A stretch of DNA of 64,000 bases from JAMXLG01 sp963818925 (GCA_963818925.1 CAWFTN010000001.1:930001-994000), one strand, 5' to 3'; shown: positions 25,277-33,736, counted from the stretch's first letter. A program made the numbers and translations. Notes: generated from the letters alone by a model not told the origin.

Positions 25277-25768
25277 TTAGTCTACGGATTTGCGGAAGAA
25301 GGCTAGCATTTTGTCGGCTTCGGGCATGATGCGGAATTCTTCGAAGCCCCAGCTCTTTGCTTGATTGATGCCGCGCGAGTTGTGCATCGAAATCAGGAAT
25401 GTCAACGTTTTGATGTTTCGTTTCATCGCTAAACGTTGCACTTCACCGACGAGTTCGGTTCCGACTTCGGCGGGCACGCTCGGACGGAGGCGCAAGCTTT
25501 CCATCATCGCGACGTCCATGCCGTTCGCGGCTTCCGGATCATCGTATCCGGCGGGGAGCTTAAAGACGAGCTGCACCATGCCGAGCAATCCGCTTTGATC
25601 TTCGGCAACGAGGATGACGCGGCGTCCCGACTTTTGTTCGGAGAGGCAGAGCGTCATACGCTGGCTCCAGGTTTCGCGTGCGGAAGGAGTGCCGGTGAGA
25701 ACACCGTCACGTTGAAGACGTTCAATATCGCCAGCCTGTGCAAAGCGCAGGAAGATTTTTCGGGCCAC
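25277..25768 (-). CDS. GNAT-family acetyltransferase
   Basis: 163 residues from a GTG start. GCN5-like features are the N-terminal FLRFAQAGDIERL, a central VILVAEDQSGLLGMVQLVF strand-turn-strand, and RLRPSVPAEVGTELVGEVQRLA, where the acetyl-CoA loop (R-x-x-G-x-G/A) would sit in degenerate form. The C-terminal HNSRGINQAKSWGFEEF is the typical closing motif. The substrate cannot be inferred. Divergent from the cytochrome c gene. Confidence 0.82.
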   Translation of the reverse strand: MARKIFLRFAQAGDIERLQRDGVLTGTPSARETWSQRMTLCLSEQKSGRRVILVAEDQSGLLGMVQLVFKLPAGYDDPEAANGMDVAMMESLRLRPSVPAEVGTELVGEVQRLAMKRNIKTLTFLISMHNSRGINQAKSWGFEEFRIMPEADKMLAFFRKSVD

Positions 25769-25827
25769 GGAGCCGTCAATTCCCCAAATGGGGAGAAGGA
25801 GACCTCTAAACCGAAACGGCGCTCAGC

Positions 25828-26172
25828 ATGCCGACCTCACGCCTCACGTTGACCGCCGCACTCAGCATCTTGATTCTTGCGACGGCGTGCTCGCACGCTG
25901 CGGACGGCCATTCCACCGCAAACGCGACGCCGACGACCGCGAGCGCCTCACGCGGAGCCTCGCTTTTTGCAACACAATGCGCGTCGTGTCACGGAGCGCG
26001 CGGTGCCGGGGGCCGGATCGGACCGTCGCTGCATGACGAACGTAAGCGCAAATCTGCGCAAGCGGTCCGGGCGGTCATCGTAGATCCCGATCCGCCCATG
26101 CCAAAACTTTACCCGGCGCAGCTCACCGTGCAAGACATCGACGATCTGACCGCTTACGTGGAGACGTTGTGA
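25828..26172 (+). CDS. Small monohaem cytochrome c
   Basis: 114 residues. The signal sequence has a lipobox-like ATAC around Cys21, so it may be a lipoprotein tethered in the periplasm. The haem motif is CASCH (about 51-55), and the likely axial Met lies in PPMPKL. It is a class I fold of about 75 residues with a Ser/Thr/Ala-rich linker. It overlaps the photolyase gene by 4 bases, an odd pairing. It may be an electron donor to a terminal oxidase. Confidence 0.87.
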   Translation: MPTSRLTLTAALSILILATACSHAADGHSTANATPTTASASRGASLFATQCASCHGARGAGGRIGPSLHDERKRKSAQAVRAVIVDPDPPMPKLYPAQLTVQDIDDLTAYVETL

Positions 26173-27605
26173 ACGTCCGCGTCTTGTACCGGTTCACGCG
26201 CGATCTGCGACTCGAAGATCACGCCGGTCTCGCGCAAGCTGCATCGGTCGGCGAGATCGTGCCGGTCATCGTGATCGACCGTTCATTGGAAGCGCGGCTG
26301 AGCCGGTCGCCGCGACGCGCCGCGTTTTTCTGCGCGGCGGTTGCCTCGCTCGACGAGGCGTTGCGAGAGCGCGGGGCGCGGCTGCTGGTGCGTCGCGGCG
26401 CGCCTTTGAGCGCCTTGAAGAATCTCGCGCGCGCGTGCGGCGCAACCGGTGTTGCGTGGTCTGCCGCTTACGACGGCGAGCGTGCGCATAGCAGCGAGCG
26501 TCTGCAATCCGGTCTCGAGGAGGCTGGGTTGCGCGCAATCATCGTGCACGACGCGGCCGCCGTTCCGCCGGAAGAGACTGCGGCCGTACGCGCGAGCGGT
26601 GGTACCGGCTATCGCGCGTTCGTACCGTATTTTGACGTCTGGCGTGCGTGCGAACTCTCCTCGTACGAAGCGCCGCTGTTGCTGCGCTTCGCTGCAACAG
26701 ACTTACAAAGCGAACCCCTGCCGCAGCCGCACGACTTCGGTGGAACGGAATGCACGGTCGAAAGCGGCAGTATCGCCGCGCGCGAAACGCTCGATCGATT
26801 TCTCGCAGAATCGGCGCTGCAATACGCCGTCGCCGTGAACGTCCCGAGCGACGATCGCACGTCGCATCTCTCCGCGCATCTCTCATTCGGAACGATCTCG
26901 GCGCGCACCGTCGTGCGTGCAACGCGCATGCGAATGGACGATCCATTTCTCCTGGCCGAAGAACGCGCTTCCCTGCGGCTGTTTTTACGCTCGATCGCGA
27001 TGCGAGATTTCTTTCTGCAACTCGGCTACTTTCATCCGGAGATCGACGAGAAGCCGTTACAAGAGCGCATGCACGCGTTCACGTTTGCGCGCTCGCACGC
27101 CGCACTCGATGCATGGCGCGCCGGTGCAACCGGCTATCCGCTCGTTGATGCCGGCATCCGTCAACTGCACGAAACGGGATGGATGCATCCGCACGTGCGT
27201 CCCGTCGTCGCATCTTTTCTCTGCTTCGATCTCGGCGTTGACTGGCGAGTCGGGCGCGACGATTGGGATCGCTGGCTCATCGAAGACGATCTCGCGATCG
27301 CATCGGGAAACTGGCAATGGATCGCGGGCGTCGGCGCGGACCTCGTTCAGTTTCCGCGCATTTATAATCCGGAAAAACAACGGCGCCGGTACGATCCGAC
27401 CGGCGCTTACATCAAACGTTGGGTGAAGGAACTCGCGCACGTGCCGGCCGCGGCCCTGCGCGCATCGAGCGAATCGAGTGACGGCCAAATACTGCTCCCG
27501 CTTTTTTCGGACGAAGCGTATCCGCGTCCGGTCGTCGATCACGAACGCGCGGCCCGCGAATTTCTCTCGCGATACCGCGCGTACGTTGAAATGCGTTCGA
27601 CGTGA
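26169..27605 (+). CDS. Deoxyribodipyrimidine photolyase / cryptochrome family flavoprotein
   Basis: 478 residues from GTG 26169. The N-terminal antenna-binding Rossmann domain covers about 1-130 (LYRFTRDLRLEDH). The C-terminal FAD domain has TGYPLVDAGIRQLHETGWMH, VASFLCFDLGVDWR, GNWQW and RIYNPEKQ. It would repair UV dimers using blue light and FADH-. Two differences from typical class I photolyases: MHNR is MHPH, and the residue four before the WQW tryptophan, normally the Asn facing flavin N5, appears to be Ala. The family is certain; repair activity is less so. Confidence 0.9.
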   Translation: MNVRVLYRFTRDLRLEDHAGLAQAASVGEIVPVIVIDRSLEARLSRSPRRAAFFCAAVASLDEALRERGARLLVRRGAPLSALKNLARACGATGVAWSAAYDGERAHSSERLQSGLEEAGLRAIIVHDAAAVPPEETAAVRASGGTGYRAFVPYFDVWRACELSSYEAPLLLRFAATDLQSEPLPQPHDFGGTECTVESGSIAARETLDRFLAESALQYAVAVNVPSDDRTSHLSAHLSFGTISARTVVRATRMRMDDPFLLAEERASLRLFLRSIAMRDFFLQLGYFHPEIDEKPLQERMHAFTFARSHAALDAWRAGATGYPLVDAGIRQLHETGWMHPHVRPVVASFLCFDLGVDWRVGRDDWDRWLIEDDLAIASGNWQWIAGVGADLVQFPRIYNPEKQRRRYDPTGAYIKRWVKELAHVPAAALRASSESSDGQILLPLFSDEAYPRPVVDHERAAREFLSRYRAYVEMRST

Positions 27606-27609
27606 GCGT

Positions 27610-28200
27610 TTATGCCGCGGGAAGCCGCTCGTCTATCCAGTCGCTGATGACCGGCACATGAACGTCGTCGCCATGCCAGACTTTGATGCCGAAGAACACG
27701 CTTGCGACGAGAAAGACCGGAAGTAAAAACGGCAAGATAATTGCGGCGGACCACCCGAGGAACGGCACGTTGCTCGCGAGTTCGAGCACTCCCCAAAACG
27801 CGGCGAACCCGACGTTAAATCCGAGGGCTTGAAGTGCTTGCTTCTTCAGATACCGTGACTGCTTGCGATCGAAGAGTCCAAGCAATGCGAGAGGCCATAG
27901 CGGATATCCGAGCGACACGAGCGCGCGCGATTCGATCGGATCTTCTGGTTCGGCAACGGTAACCGTTGCGCGTGGCGCCGCTTGCGGCGGCGGCGGGGGC
28001 GGCGGAGGCGGTGCGCTTGCGCGCGGCGGCACTTGACCGCCTAACGGCTGACGCGTTCCGACCGTCGCATCGATTTTCTGCGCGAGCCTGCAGCTCGGGC
28101 AGCTGCCGCGATCGTCGCGGCACGTCGCACAGATCGCCTTTCCGCAATCGGCGCACGGCGCGACGGCGGGAACGTTCGAATGAAAGTAGCAGTCTTGCAT
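27610..28200 (-). CDS. B-box-like zinc-finger membrane protein
   Basis: 196 residues from ATG 28200 (GGAGG five bases before). The N-terminal 35 residues form a cross-brace zinc finger: C-x2-H, then CADCG, CATC and CPSC. A nine-proline run and Ala/Pro linker follow (about 60-80). The C-terminal half has three hydrophobic helices (about 100-115, 130-150, 155-180) with KKQALQALGFN, similar to DUF4870-like membrane domains. Both finger and tail probably face the cytoplasm. Function unknown. Confidence 0.75.
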   Translation of the reverse strand: MQDCYFHSNVPAVAPCADCGKAICATCRDDRGSCPSCRLAQKIDATVGTRQPLGGQVPPRASAPPPPPPPPPQAAPRATVTVAEPEDPIESRALVSLGYPLWPLALLGLFDRKQSRYLKKQALQALGFNVGFAAFWGVLELASNVPFLGWSAAIILPFLLPVFLVASVFFGIKVWHGDDVHVPVISDWIDERLPAA

Positions 28201-28275
28201 TTTGGCCTCCATGGTCACGTACCGAAAACGCGCGGGGAGGTTTCACCAGGCTTTGCCGAGGAGTCCGCGACCGGA

Positions 28276-30030
28276 ATGACCCGCGGAGAAACGCTGCGCC
28301 GGTTGGCGGCACAAGCTCGGCCCTATTACCCTCGTTTATTCGTTGCCATCGTTCTCGGTGTGATGACCGGGTTGCTCATGGTCGTACCACCGTGGGCACT
28401 CAATCGTATCATCACGGCGGTGATCGAACCGGCAAGCAAGCATACCGGTGAGCCGCAACTCGGCGTCCTCTATATGGCCCTCGGGGCGACGTACATCGCG
28501 CTCGTGGCGGCGAATTTCGCGACCTACGGAACTAACTACATCACGACGTGGTGCGGACAGCGGTTCCTCGCGAACCTGCGGCAGCAGCTCTACGAGCGAC
28601 TGCTCCGCGCACCGATCCAAGTCTTCGACCGTTGGCGTCCCGGCGAATTGATCTCTCGCTTTTCGAGCGACTTACAAGTGATGAGCGATGCGGTGAGCGT
28701 TTCGCTTCCGCAGTTGATCACCGCAATTGCGACATTTGTTTCGTCGTTCATCGTGATGGTCTATCTCGATTGGCTGCTGACGCTCGGATTGATCGTGCTT
28801 GCGCCGTTGATCTCGATCGCCGTGTCGTTCTTCCAGAAACAGATCTCGACGAGCATGTCCCGTTCGCAGTCGCGTATCGCCGATCTCTACTCGGCGCTCA
28901 CCGAAATCTTGCAGGCGCAGCGTATCGTCAAAGCATTCGGCCGGGAGCAGTACGAGTCCAAGCGCTTTATGAACCGCAATGAAGACTACTTCGGCGCGTT
29001 CATGAAACTGAACCAATTCGTCTACATGCAGCCGGCGGTGATCTCGGCGATCATCTCGCTTGCCGTCGTCGCGATCATCTGGTTCTCCGCCCGCGAAGTC
29101 TTAGCCGGACGGTTGACGAGCGGTTCACTCTTTAATTACTGGCTGCTCGTCGTGAACTTGATCAACCCGATGAATCGCATGGCGGCGTTCGTGGGCGACA
29201 TCAGTAAAGCAATGGTGGCGACCAGTCGCGCGTACGAACTGCTCGATCTTCCGATGGAAGAAGAACGCACGGCATCGCCCCAACCGCTTCCGGCCGTCCT
29301 CGGCCGCGTAACGTTCGAGGACGTGACGTTCTGGTACAGCCGCGAAGAAGCGCCCGCGCTTTCGCGCGTCGATGCGACGATCGAAGCGGGCGAAATCGTC
29401 GCGCTCGTCGGGCCCTCCGGTGCCGGCAAAACGACGTTCGTCAACATGATTCCGCGTTTCTACGTTGCGCAAGAAGGCCGCGTCTGCATCGACGGCACGG
29501 ACGTTATGACGGTGCGTCTCGCCGATCTGCGCTCGCAAATCGCGATCGTCCCGCAAGACCCGCAACTCTTCCGCGCATCGATCGCGCAAAACATCCGCTA
29601 CGGCCGTCTAGACGCCACCGACGAAGAAGTTCGGCAAGCGGCAATTGAAGCAAACGCCGACGAATTCGTGAGCCAACTTCCCGAGCGCTACGGCACCGAA
29701 GTCGGGGAGCGCGGCGTGCGCCTCTCGGGCGGCCAACGTCAACGAATTGCGATTGCCCGTGCGATCGTGCGCAATCCGCGCATCCTGATTCTCGACGAAG
29801 CAACGAGCGCGCTCGACTCGCATTCGGAAGCCCTGATCGAACAAGCCTTGGACCGTCTCTTGCCGGGGCGCACGACCTTCATTATCGCGCATCGTTTATC
29901 GACCATCCGTCGCGCGCACAAAATCCTCTACATCGAAAGCGGCCGCGTCCTGGAATTCGGCACGCACGAAGAACTGATGTCACGCCAAGGACATTACGCG
30001 AGACTGCACGCCGCTCAATTTGCGGTCTAA
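28276..30030 (+). CDS. ABC transporter, MsbA-type exporter half-transporter
   Basis: 584 residues from ATG 28276. The open frame reaches 28180, but that part overlaps the divergent gene. Six membrane helices (about 20-310) are fused to an ATPase domain with Walker A GPSGAGKT (about 379), signature LSGGQ (about 483), Walker B ILILDEATSALD and the H-loop IIAHRLST. It works as a homodimer exporting lipids, peptides or drugs. No neighbour indicates the substrate. Confidence 0.92.
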   Translation: MTRGETLRRLAAQARPYYPRLFVAIVLGVMTGLLMVVPPWALNRIITAVIEPASKHTGEPQLGVLYMALGATYIALVAANFATYGTNYITTWCGQRFLANLRQQLYERLLRAPIQVFDRWRPGELISRFSSDLQVMSDAVSVSLPQLITAIATFVSSFIVMVYLDWLLTLGLIVLAPLISIAVSFFQKQISTSMSRSQSRIADLYSALTEILQAQRIVKAFGREQYESKRFMNRNEDYFGAFMKLNQFVYMQPAVISAIISLAVVAIIWFSAREVLAGRLTSGSLFNYWLLVVNLINPMNRMAAFVGDISKAMVATSRAYELLDLPMEEERTASPQPLPAVLGRVTFEDVTFWYSREEAPALSRVDATIEAGEIVALVGPSGAGKTTFVNMIPRFYVAQEGRVCIDGTDVMTVRLADLRSQIAIVPQDPQLFRASIAQNIRYGRLDATDEEVRQAAIEANADEFVSQLPERYGTEVGERGVRLSGGQRQRIAIARAIVRNPRILILDEATSALDSHSEALIEQALDRLLPGRTTFIIAHRLSTIRRAHKILYIESGRVLEFGTHEELMSRQGHYARLHAAQFAV

Positions 30031-30031
30031 A

Positions 30032-31195
30032 TCATAACGCGGCCGGCGGTGTCGAAGGACACTGGACTAGACCAAGTTCGCTCGTCATTCCAACGGCGAA
30101 CGTGGCCCAAAACGATGTCGTTCCTTTGACGATTTGGCCCGTCGTTACGGCAAACGCTCCCGTAGGCCAAGGACTAGTAGTCGGCCGCCAACGGACGTAG
30201 CCGTTATAAACCATCAACGCTGCCTGCTCGCCGTCGGTGGTTGCGGTCGCAATGATCAACGCGTATCCCGGCCGAAAATCGACGACGCCGTGCAACAAAT
30301 ATCCATTAACGAGCGAAGTATTGTACGCAGCCCATGAACTCGAGTGGTGCTGGATGTACGGCGACTTCGCCGTATTCCTAAGGTTCGCGTCGAGCCACAG
30401 ATCGTTGTTGGAAGTGCCGCCAAAATTCCCGGGAGACAGACCGACACCATTGGCTCCCTGCAAGAGCGTTGAGCCAACGCTCGCTCCGTTCCAATGAAGA
30501 ATCTGGATCCCGCAATTAGAGGGACAGTCCAGCGCGGCAGTCACATCGTTCGGGCCGTGTACCACCATCTTGTCCTCACTAGAAAAAAAACTGTTTGGTC
30601 CCGAAAACACGCGCGTCCACTGCGTTCCATTCCAGCGTTCGAAGCTCGTCGAAACCCCTGAATTATGAACGGCCGCCCACACATTATTTGAGGCATCGCC
30701 CGCCATCGCGTCGATCTGATAATTTTGTGTCAGCGTTGGATCGCCCGGTACATACGTCCATGCGGACCCGTTCCAATGAAAGAAAAAAGCGGCAGAGCTC
30801 GTGCCCGCCAAACCCAAAGCACCAACCCAGACATCGTTCGAAGCGATCGGCGTAACGAAATTGATGACAACGTTCGTGAAGGGTTGATTAGGAATGGTCG
30901 GCGGCGGAACGCTTTGCCAAGTCGATCCATTGAAGTGACGAAACGCCAGATTTGAACCAACAGCCCACGCATCCGTTGCCGAAGCACCGGCAACCTGAGT
31001 AGCGAACGCATCAAACCCCACAAGTACCGTGCCGGGCACGAGCTTGCAAGCCGCGGCCGATGCACTGTTCACCACAGATCCGGCATTCCGATCACGTGAA
31101 GCCATCTGCGGAAGCGCGCCATTCTGCTCGCGCGCGGAACACGCTGCCAACACAAACAAGAGTGTGGCAAACAACAATTTTCGTTTTATATTCAT
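30032..31195 (-). CDS. Secreted lipoprotein with repeated propeller-like motifs
   Basis: 387 residues. The signal peptide ends in a clear lipobox LAAC (Cys19). The body has at least three recurring units: a DAWAVGS / DVWVGAL / NVWAAVH strand followed about 15-30 residues later by HFNGSTWQ / HWNGSAWT / RWNGTQWT. This pattern suggests a beta-propeller or similar surface fold. Base composition is visibly more AT-rich than the neighbours, and Asn, Ser and Thr are abundant, hinting at acquisition from elsewhere. It ends 1 base from the ABC transporter gene. Confidence 0.75.
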   Translation of the reverse strand: MNIKRKLLFATLLFVLAACSAREQNGALPQMASRDRNAGSVVNSASAAACKLVPGTVLVGFDAFATQVAGASATDAWAVGSNLAFRHFNGSTWQSVPPPTIPNQPFTNVVINFVTPIASNDVWVGALGLAGTSSAAFFFHWNGSAWTYVPGDPTLTQNYQIDAMAGDASNNVWAAVHNSGVSTSFERWNGTQWTRVFSGPNSFFSSEDKMVVHGPNDVTAALDCPSNCGIQILHWNGASVGSTLLQGANGVGLSPGNFGGTSNNDLWLDANLRNTAKSPYIQHHSSSWAAYNTSLVNGYLLHGVVDFRPGYALIIATATTDGEQAALMVYNGYVRWRPTTSPWPTGAFAVTTGQIVKGTTSFWATFAVGMTSELGLVQCPSTPPAAL

Positions 31196-31304
31196 CGCAA
31201 ACCACCCAAAAAAGTAGCCCTACAATGCTACGAGCACACGAAGAAGTCCAAACGAATTCGCCACGCAAATTTCTGTGAACGAAGTATGGACTTCCCGGTT
31301 CGCG

Positions 31305-31377
31305 GGTCTTGAGGCTGTTGTTGATTTTGGCTCGCCGCCGGAGGCGAAGGCCCAAAACCAACAACAGCCTCAAGACC
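31305..31377. repeat. Large intergenic palindrome (26-base arms)
   Basis: Left arm 31305-31330 and right arm 31352-31377 are inverse complements with one mismatch (a G-T wobble in RNA). The 21-base loop contains a further small stem (TCGCC...GGCGA). It lies in the intergenic region between the divergent lipoprotein gene and flgB. It resembles a REP/BIME-like or small mobile palindrome rather than a terminator, since no T run follows. Short frames across it encode QNQQQPQD on both strands, a by-product of the palindrome. Confidence 0.75.
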
Positions 31378-31405
31378 TGCGCCAAGGAAGCCGATACGAA
31401 CAGGG

Positions 31406-31843
31406 ATGGCCGACATCAATCCTATTTCGTTTGGTCAAACCACCGATCTGCTGGGCAACGCCATCAAAGGCGCCACCCTCGAGAACGCGCAGATCAGCAA
31501 TAATCTGGCCAACGTGAACACGCCGAACTACCGGCGCTCGACGACGGATTTCAAGGACGCGCTCCAGGCGTCGCTCGGCAACCCCGCGTCGACGGACGAG
31601 TTGACGCTGGCGACCGATAACGACCGGCAGTTCGCGCTTGACGGGGCTGAGATGCCGGTGCCGTTCGATCCGCAGGCGACGGTCGACTCGACGATCCAGA
31701 TGCGCGTCGACGGCAGCAACGTCGACGTCGATCAAGAGATGGCAAAGCTTTCGGAGAACACCGGGTACTCGCAGACGATGTCGCAGCTCTTGCAAGAGCA
31801 GTATAAATTCTTACGCGAAGCGATTACGGAGCAGACGAACTGA
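31406..31843 (+). CDS. flgB: Flagellar basal-body rod protein FlgB
   Basis: 145 residues, proximal rod subunit outside the cytoplasmic membrane, exported by the flagellar type III system. The N-terminal rod signature NNLANVNTPNYRR is near residue 31-43. The C-terminal half ends with the helical YSQTMSQLLQEQYKFLREAI. Its stop overlaps the flgC start. The GCCGATAC at 31390-31397 just upstream resembles a sigma-28 -10 box, but its -35 (TCAA) is poor and would leave almost no leader. Confidence 0.94.
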   Translation: MADINPISFGQTTDLLGNAIKGATLENAQISNNLANVNTPNYRRSTTDFKDALQASLGNPASTDELTLATDNDRQFALDGAEMPVPFDPQATVDSTIQMRVDGSNVDVDQEMAKLSENTGYSQTMSQLLQEQYKFLREAITEQTN

Positions 31844-32292
31844 TGGGCTATTACGATTCCGTCGAGGTCAGCGCATCCGGTCTTTCGGCCGAGCGCCTTG
31901 CAATGGACGTCATCGCGAACAACATCGCCAATGCCAACACGACGCGCACGCCGCAGGGTGGTGCCTTCAAACGGCAGCTGGTGGTATTCGCTCAGAAGCC
32001 GGGAGCAACCGATCAGAACGGCGATCCGTTCGACCCAACGCAGCCGGAACAGGCCAGCGTCGAGGGTGTCCAAGTGCTCGGCATCCAGAACGACAACAGC
32101 CCCGATCGTCTCGTCTTCGATCCGGGCAATCCCGAAGCCGACCCGCGCGGCTACGTGCACTATCCGAACGTCCAGGTCGTTAAAGAGATGGTCGATCTGA
32201 TGGCCGCGTCGCGCGCCTATCAGGCCAACGTCGCGGCGATCCAAGAAACGCAGTCGATGAGCACGGCCGACATTTCAATACTCAAGAGCTAG
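31843..32292 (+). CDS. flgC: Flagellar basal-body rod protein FlgC
   Basis: 149 residues, rod subunit. The N-terminal motif NNIANANTTRTPQGGAFKRQ and the C-terminal MVDLMAASRAYQANVAAIQETQSM are diagnostic of FlgC. It shares one base with flgB and lies 22 bases before fliE, the classic flgB-flgC-fliE order. Confidence 0.95.
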   Translation: MGYYDSVEVSASGLSAERLAMDVIANNIANANTTRTPQGGAFKRQLVVFAQKPGATDQNGDPFDPTQPEQASVEGVQVLGIQNDNSPDRLVFDPGNPEADPRGYVHYPNVQVVKEMVDLMAASRAYQANVAAIQETQSMSTADISILKS

Positions 32293-32314
32293 CATGGCCC
32301 GGTATTAGAGGAAG

Positions 32315-32656
32315 ATGGAGATCAATAGCTACGGCAAGGCGATCGGTTCGGTCGCGCCGGGAACGTTCGTTCCCGATATCGCGCCCGGCGGCCCGAAGTC
32401 GGAACCGCTCACGGATGAGGCCGATCAGAGCGCGTCCTCGTCGTTCAAAGACACGCTCAACCAAATGCTCGGAAACGTAAACGATCAGCTCGTTACGGCG
32501 CAGCAGAAGTCGACGGACCTCGCGACGGGCAAGAGCAACGACGAAGCCGGCACGGTGAAGTCCGTAGAAGAAGCCGCCCTCTCGATGCAGTTCACGATGG
32601 CCGTCCGCAACAAAATCATGGACGCCTACACCGAAGTCGAACGAATGCAGTTCTAG
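32315..32656 (+). CDS. fliE: Flagellar hook-basal body complex protein FliE
   Basis: 113 residues. It links the MS ring to the rod. The C-terminal SVEEAALSMQFTMAVRNKIMDAYTEV is the FliE signature; the N-terminal 45 residues are variable. A ribosome site AGAGGAAG abuts the ATG. It is the last gene before a 245-base structured leader region. Confidence 0.92.
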   Translation: MEINSYGKAIGSVAPGTFVPDIAPGGPKSEPLTDEADQSASSSFKDTLNQMLGNVNDQLVTAQQKSTDLATGKSNDEAGTVKSVEEAALSMQFTMAVRNKIMDAYTEVERMQF

Positions 32657-32685
32657 TCAAAAGTTTTCGCTTAGGCGGATAGGCC

Positions 32686-32717
32686 GAGACCCCGGGCATT
32701 AAACTCCCCGGGGTCTC
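32686..32717 (+). terminator. Strong hairpin after fliE (terminator or mRNA structure)
   Basis: A perfect 11-base stem GAGACCCCGGG / CCCGGGGTCTC encloses a 10-base loop, 30 bases after the fliE stop. No T tract follows (TTGCCGAAG), so rho-independent termination is doubtful. It may instead stabilise the fliE transcript end or shape the flgF leader. Confidence 0.55.
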
Positions 32718-32737
32718 TTGCCGAAGAAGAAGAGGAG

Positions 32738-32861
32738 CGCATAGCAGGATGCTGTGCGATGACGCGGCTGGACTACCTACGCACGAAGGGTGGGGGCCGC
32801 GGCGGGACCCGACTGATTGACGGTTCCGCATTGTCTCCCCGGATTTGCGCGTGCAGCGCAA
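32738..32861 (+). promoter_or_regulatory. Structured leader upstream of flgF
   Basis: No gene is seen between fliE and flgF (32657-32901). Two further hairpins lie here: CGCATAGC/GCTGTGCG (32738-32758, one G-U pair, 5-base loop) and TTGCGC/GCGCAA (32845-32861). With the hairpin at 32686-32717 they form a leader of about 200 bases. I could not match it to a known riboswitch; the cyclic-di-GMP aptamer core was looked for and not found. Confidence 0.35.
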
Positions 32862-32901
32862 TTCCATAAGGGACAGACCGTTTCGTGCGGAGGTTTTTCT
32901 T

Positions 32902-33711
32902 TTGGTACGTGGACTCTACACGTCGGCCAGCGGTGCGCTTGTAGCCCAAGCGCAGGTCGACAACATCGCGAACAATCTCGCGAACGTGAACACGAGCGGC
33001 TTCAAACAGACGCTGCTTCAGGTGCAGTCCGCGCCGTCGTTCAACATCTTCCGCATTCAAACGGATCCCGGGCAAACGCCGCAATCGCCGCTGCCCGGCG
33101 TCTCCGTCGCGCAGTACGTCGGTGCGCTTGGAACGGGTTCGCAAGTGCACGACACGCCCACCGATTTTGAAGAAGGCGCACTGCAGTCGACGGGCAACGC
33201 GCTCGATCTTTCGATCAGCGGAAATAACGCCGCGTTCTTCACCGTCCAGACGCCAAATGGCACGCGCTACACGCGCAACGGCGAATTCGTGCGCGATGCC
33301 GCCGGCACGCTGCGCACGCAAGACGGAAACGCGGTCCTCGGCAGCAACGGCCAAGCGATTCAATTGCGCGATCAAGGCGAGATCAGCATCGCCAACGACG
33401 GAACGATCACGCAGCGCGTCAACAACGCGAACGTGAACGTCGGGCAGCTCCGGATCACGCAATTCAACAGCCTGCTGAACCTGCGTCCCGAGGGCACAAA
33501 CGACTACGTGCCGAGCGGTAACGCGCAGCCTGTGGCCGCCGGCAACTACAGCATTCAACAAGGATTCCTCGAGAAGAGCAACGGCAATGTCGTCCGCTCG
33601 ATGGTCGATCTCATCACCGCCGAACGCTGGTTCGACGCGAACGAAAAATCGATCAAGGCGCAAGACGATGCAGTCCAATCGGCGATCACACAAGTCGCTA
33701 AACCACAATAA
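32902..33711 (+). CDS. flgF: Flagellar basal-body rod protein FlgF
   Basis: 269 residues from TTG 32902. This start restores the canonical N-terminus M-V-R-G-L-Y-T-S-A-S-G and has GGAGG (32889-32893) eight bases upstream; the frame is open 19 codons further. Rod motifs are NNLANVNTSGFKQ near residue 26-38 and the C-terminal MVDLITAERWFDANEKSI. Distal rod subunit, next to flgG. Confidence 0.9.
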   Translation: MVRGLYTSASGALVAQAQVDNIANNLANVNTSGFKQTLLQVQSAPSFNIFRIQTDPGQTPQSPLPGVSVAQYVGALGTGSQVHDTPTDFEEGALQSTGNALDLSISGNNAAFFTVQTPNGTRYTRNGEFVRDAAGTLRTQDGNAVLGSNGQAIQLRDQGEISIANDGTITQRVNNANVNVGQLRITQFNSLLNLRPEGTNDYVPSGNAQPVAAGNYSIQQGFLEKSNGNVVRSMVDLITAERWFDANEKSIKAQDDAVQSAITQVAKPQ

Positions 33712-33736
33712 TAACGAGTAGGAGCACGATACCGAT

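Noticed and set aside
25781..25794. Small inverted repeat TCCCC-AAAT-GGGGA between the GNAT and cytochrome c genes
   Set aside because: The arms are only five bases and could occur by chance; no further support as operator or terminator.
31370..31397. Sigma-28 promoter directly before flgB (TCAA-N16-GCCGATAC)
   Set aside because: The -10 is good, but the -35 has a mismatch in a four-base motif and the start codon would be reached within about 9 bases. Rod genes are also not usually late-class. Kept only as a remark.
31228..31517. Open frames on both strands encoding QNQQQPQD-type peptides
   Set aside because: They are produced by the palindrome at 31305-31377 read in both directions, have no ribosome site, and overlap the flgB start.
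32657..32901. Cyclic-di-GMP riboswitch before flgF
   Set aside because: The conserved GCAAA and CACGCAAAGCC core elements are not present; only generic hairpins are seen.
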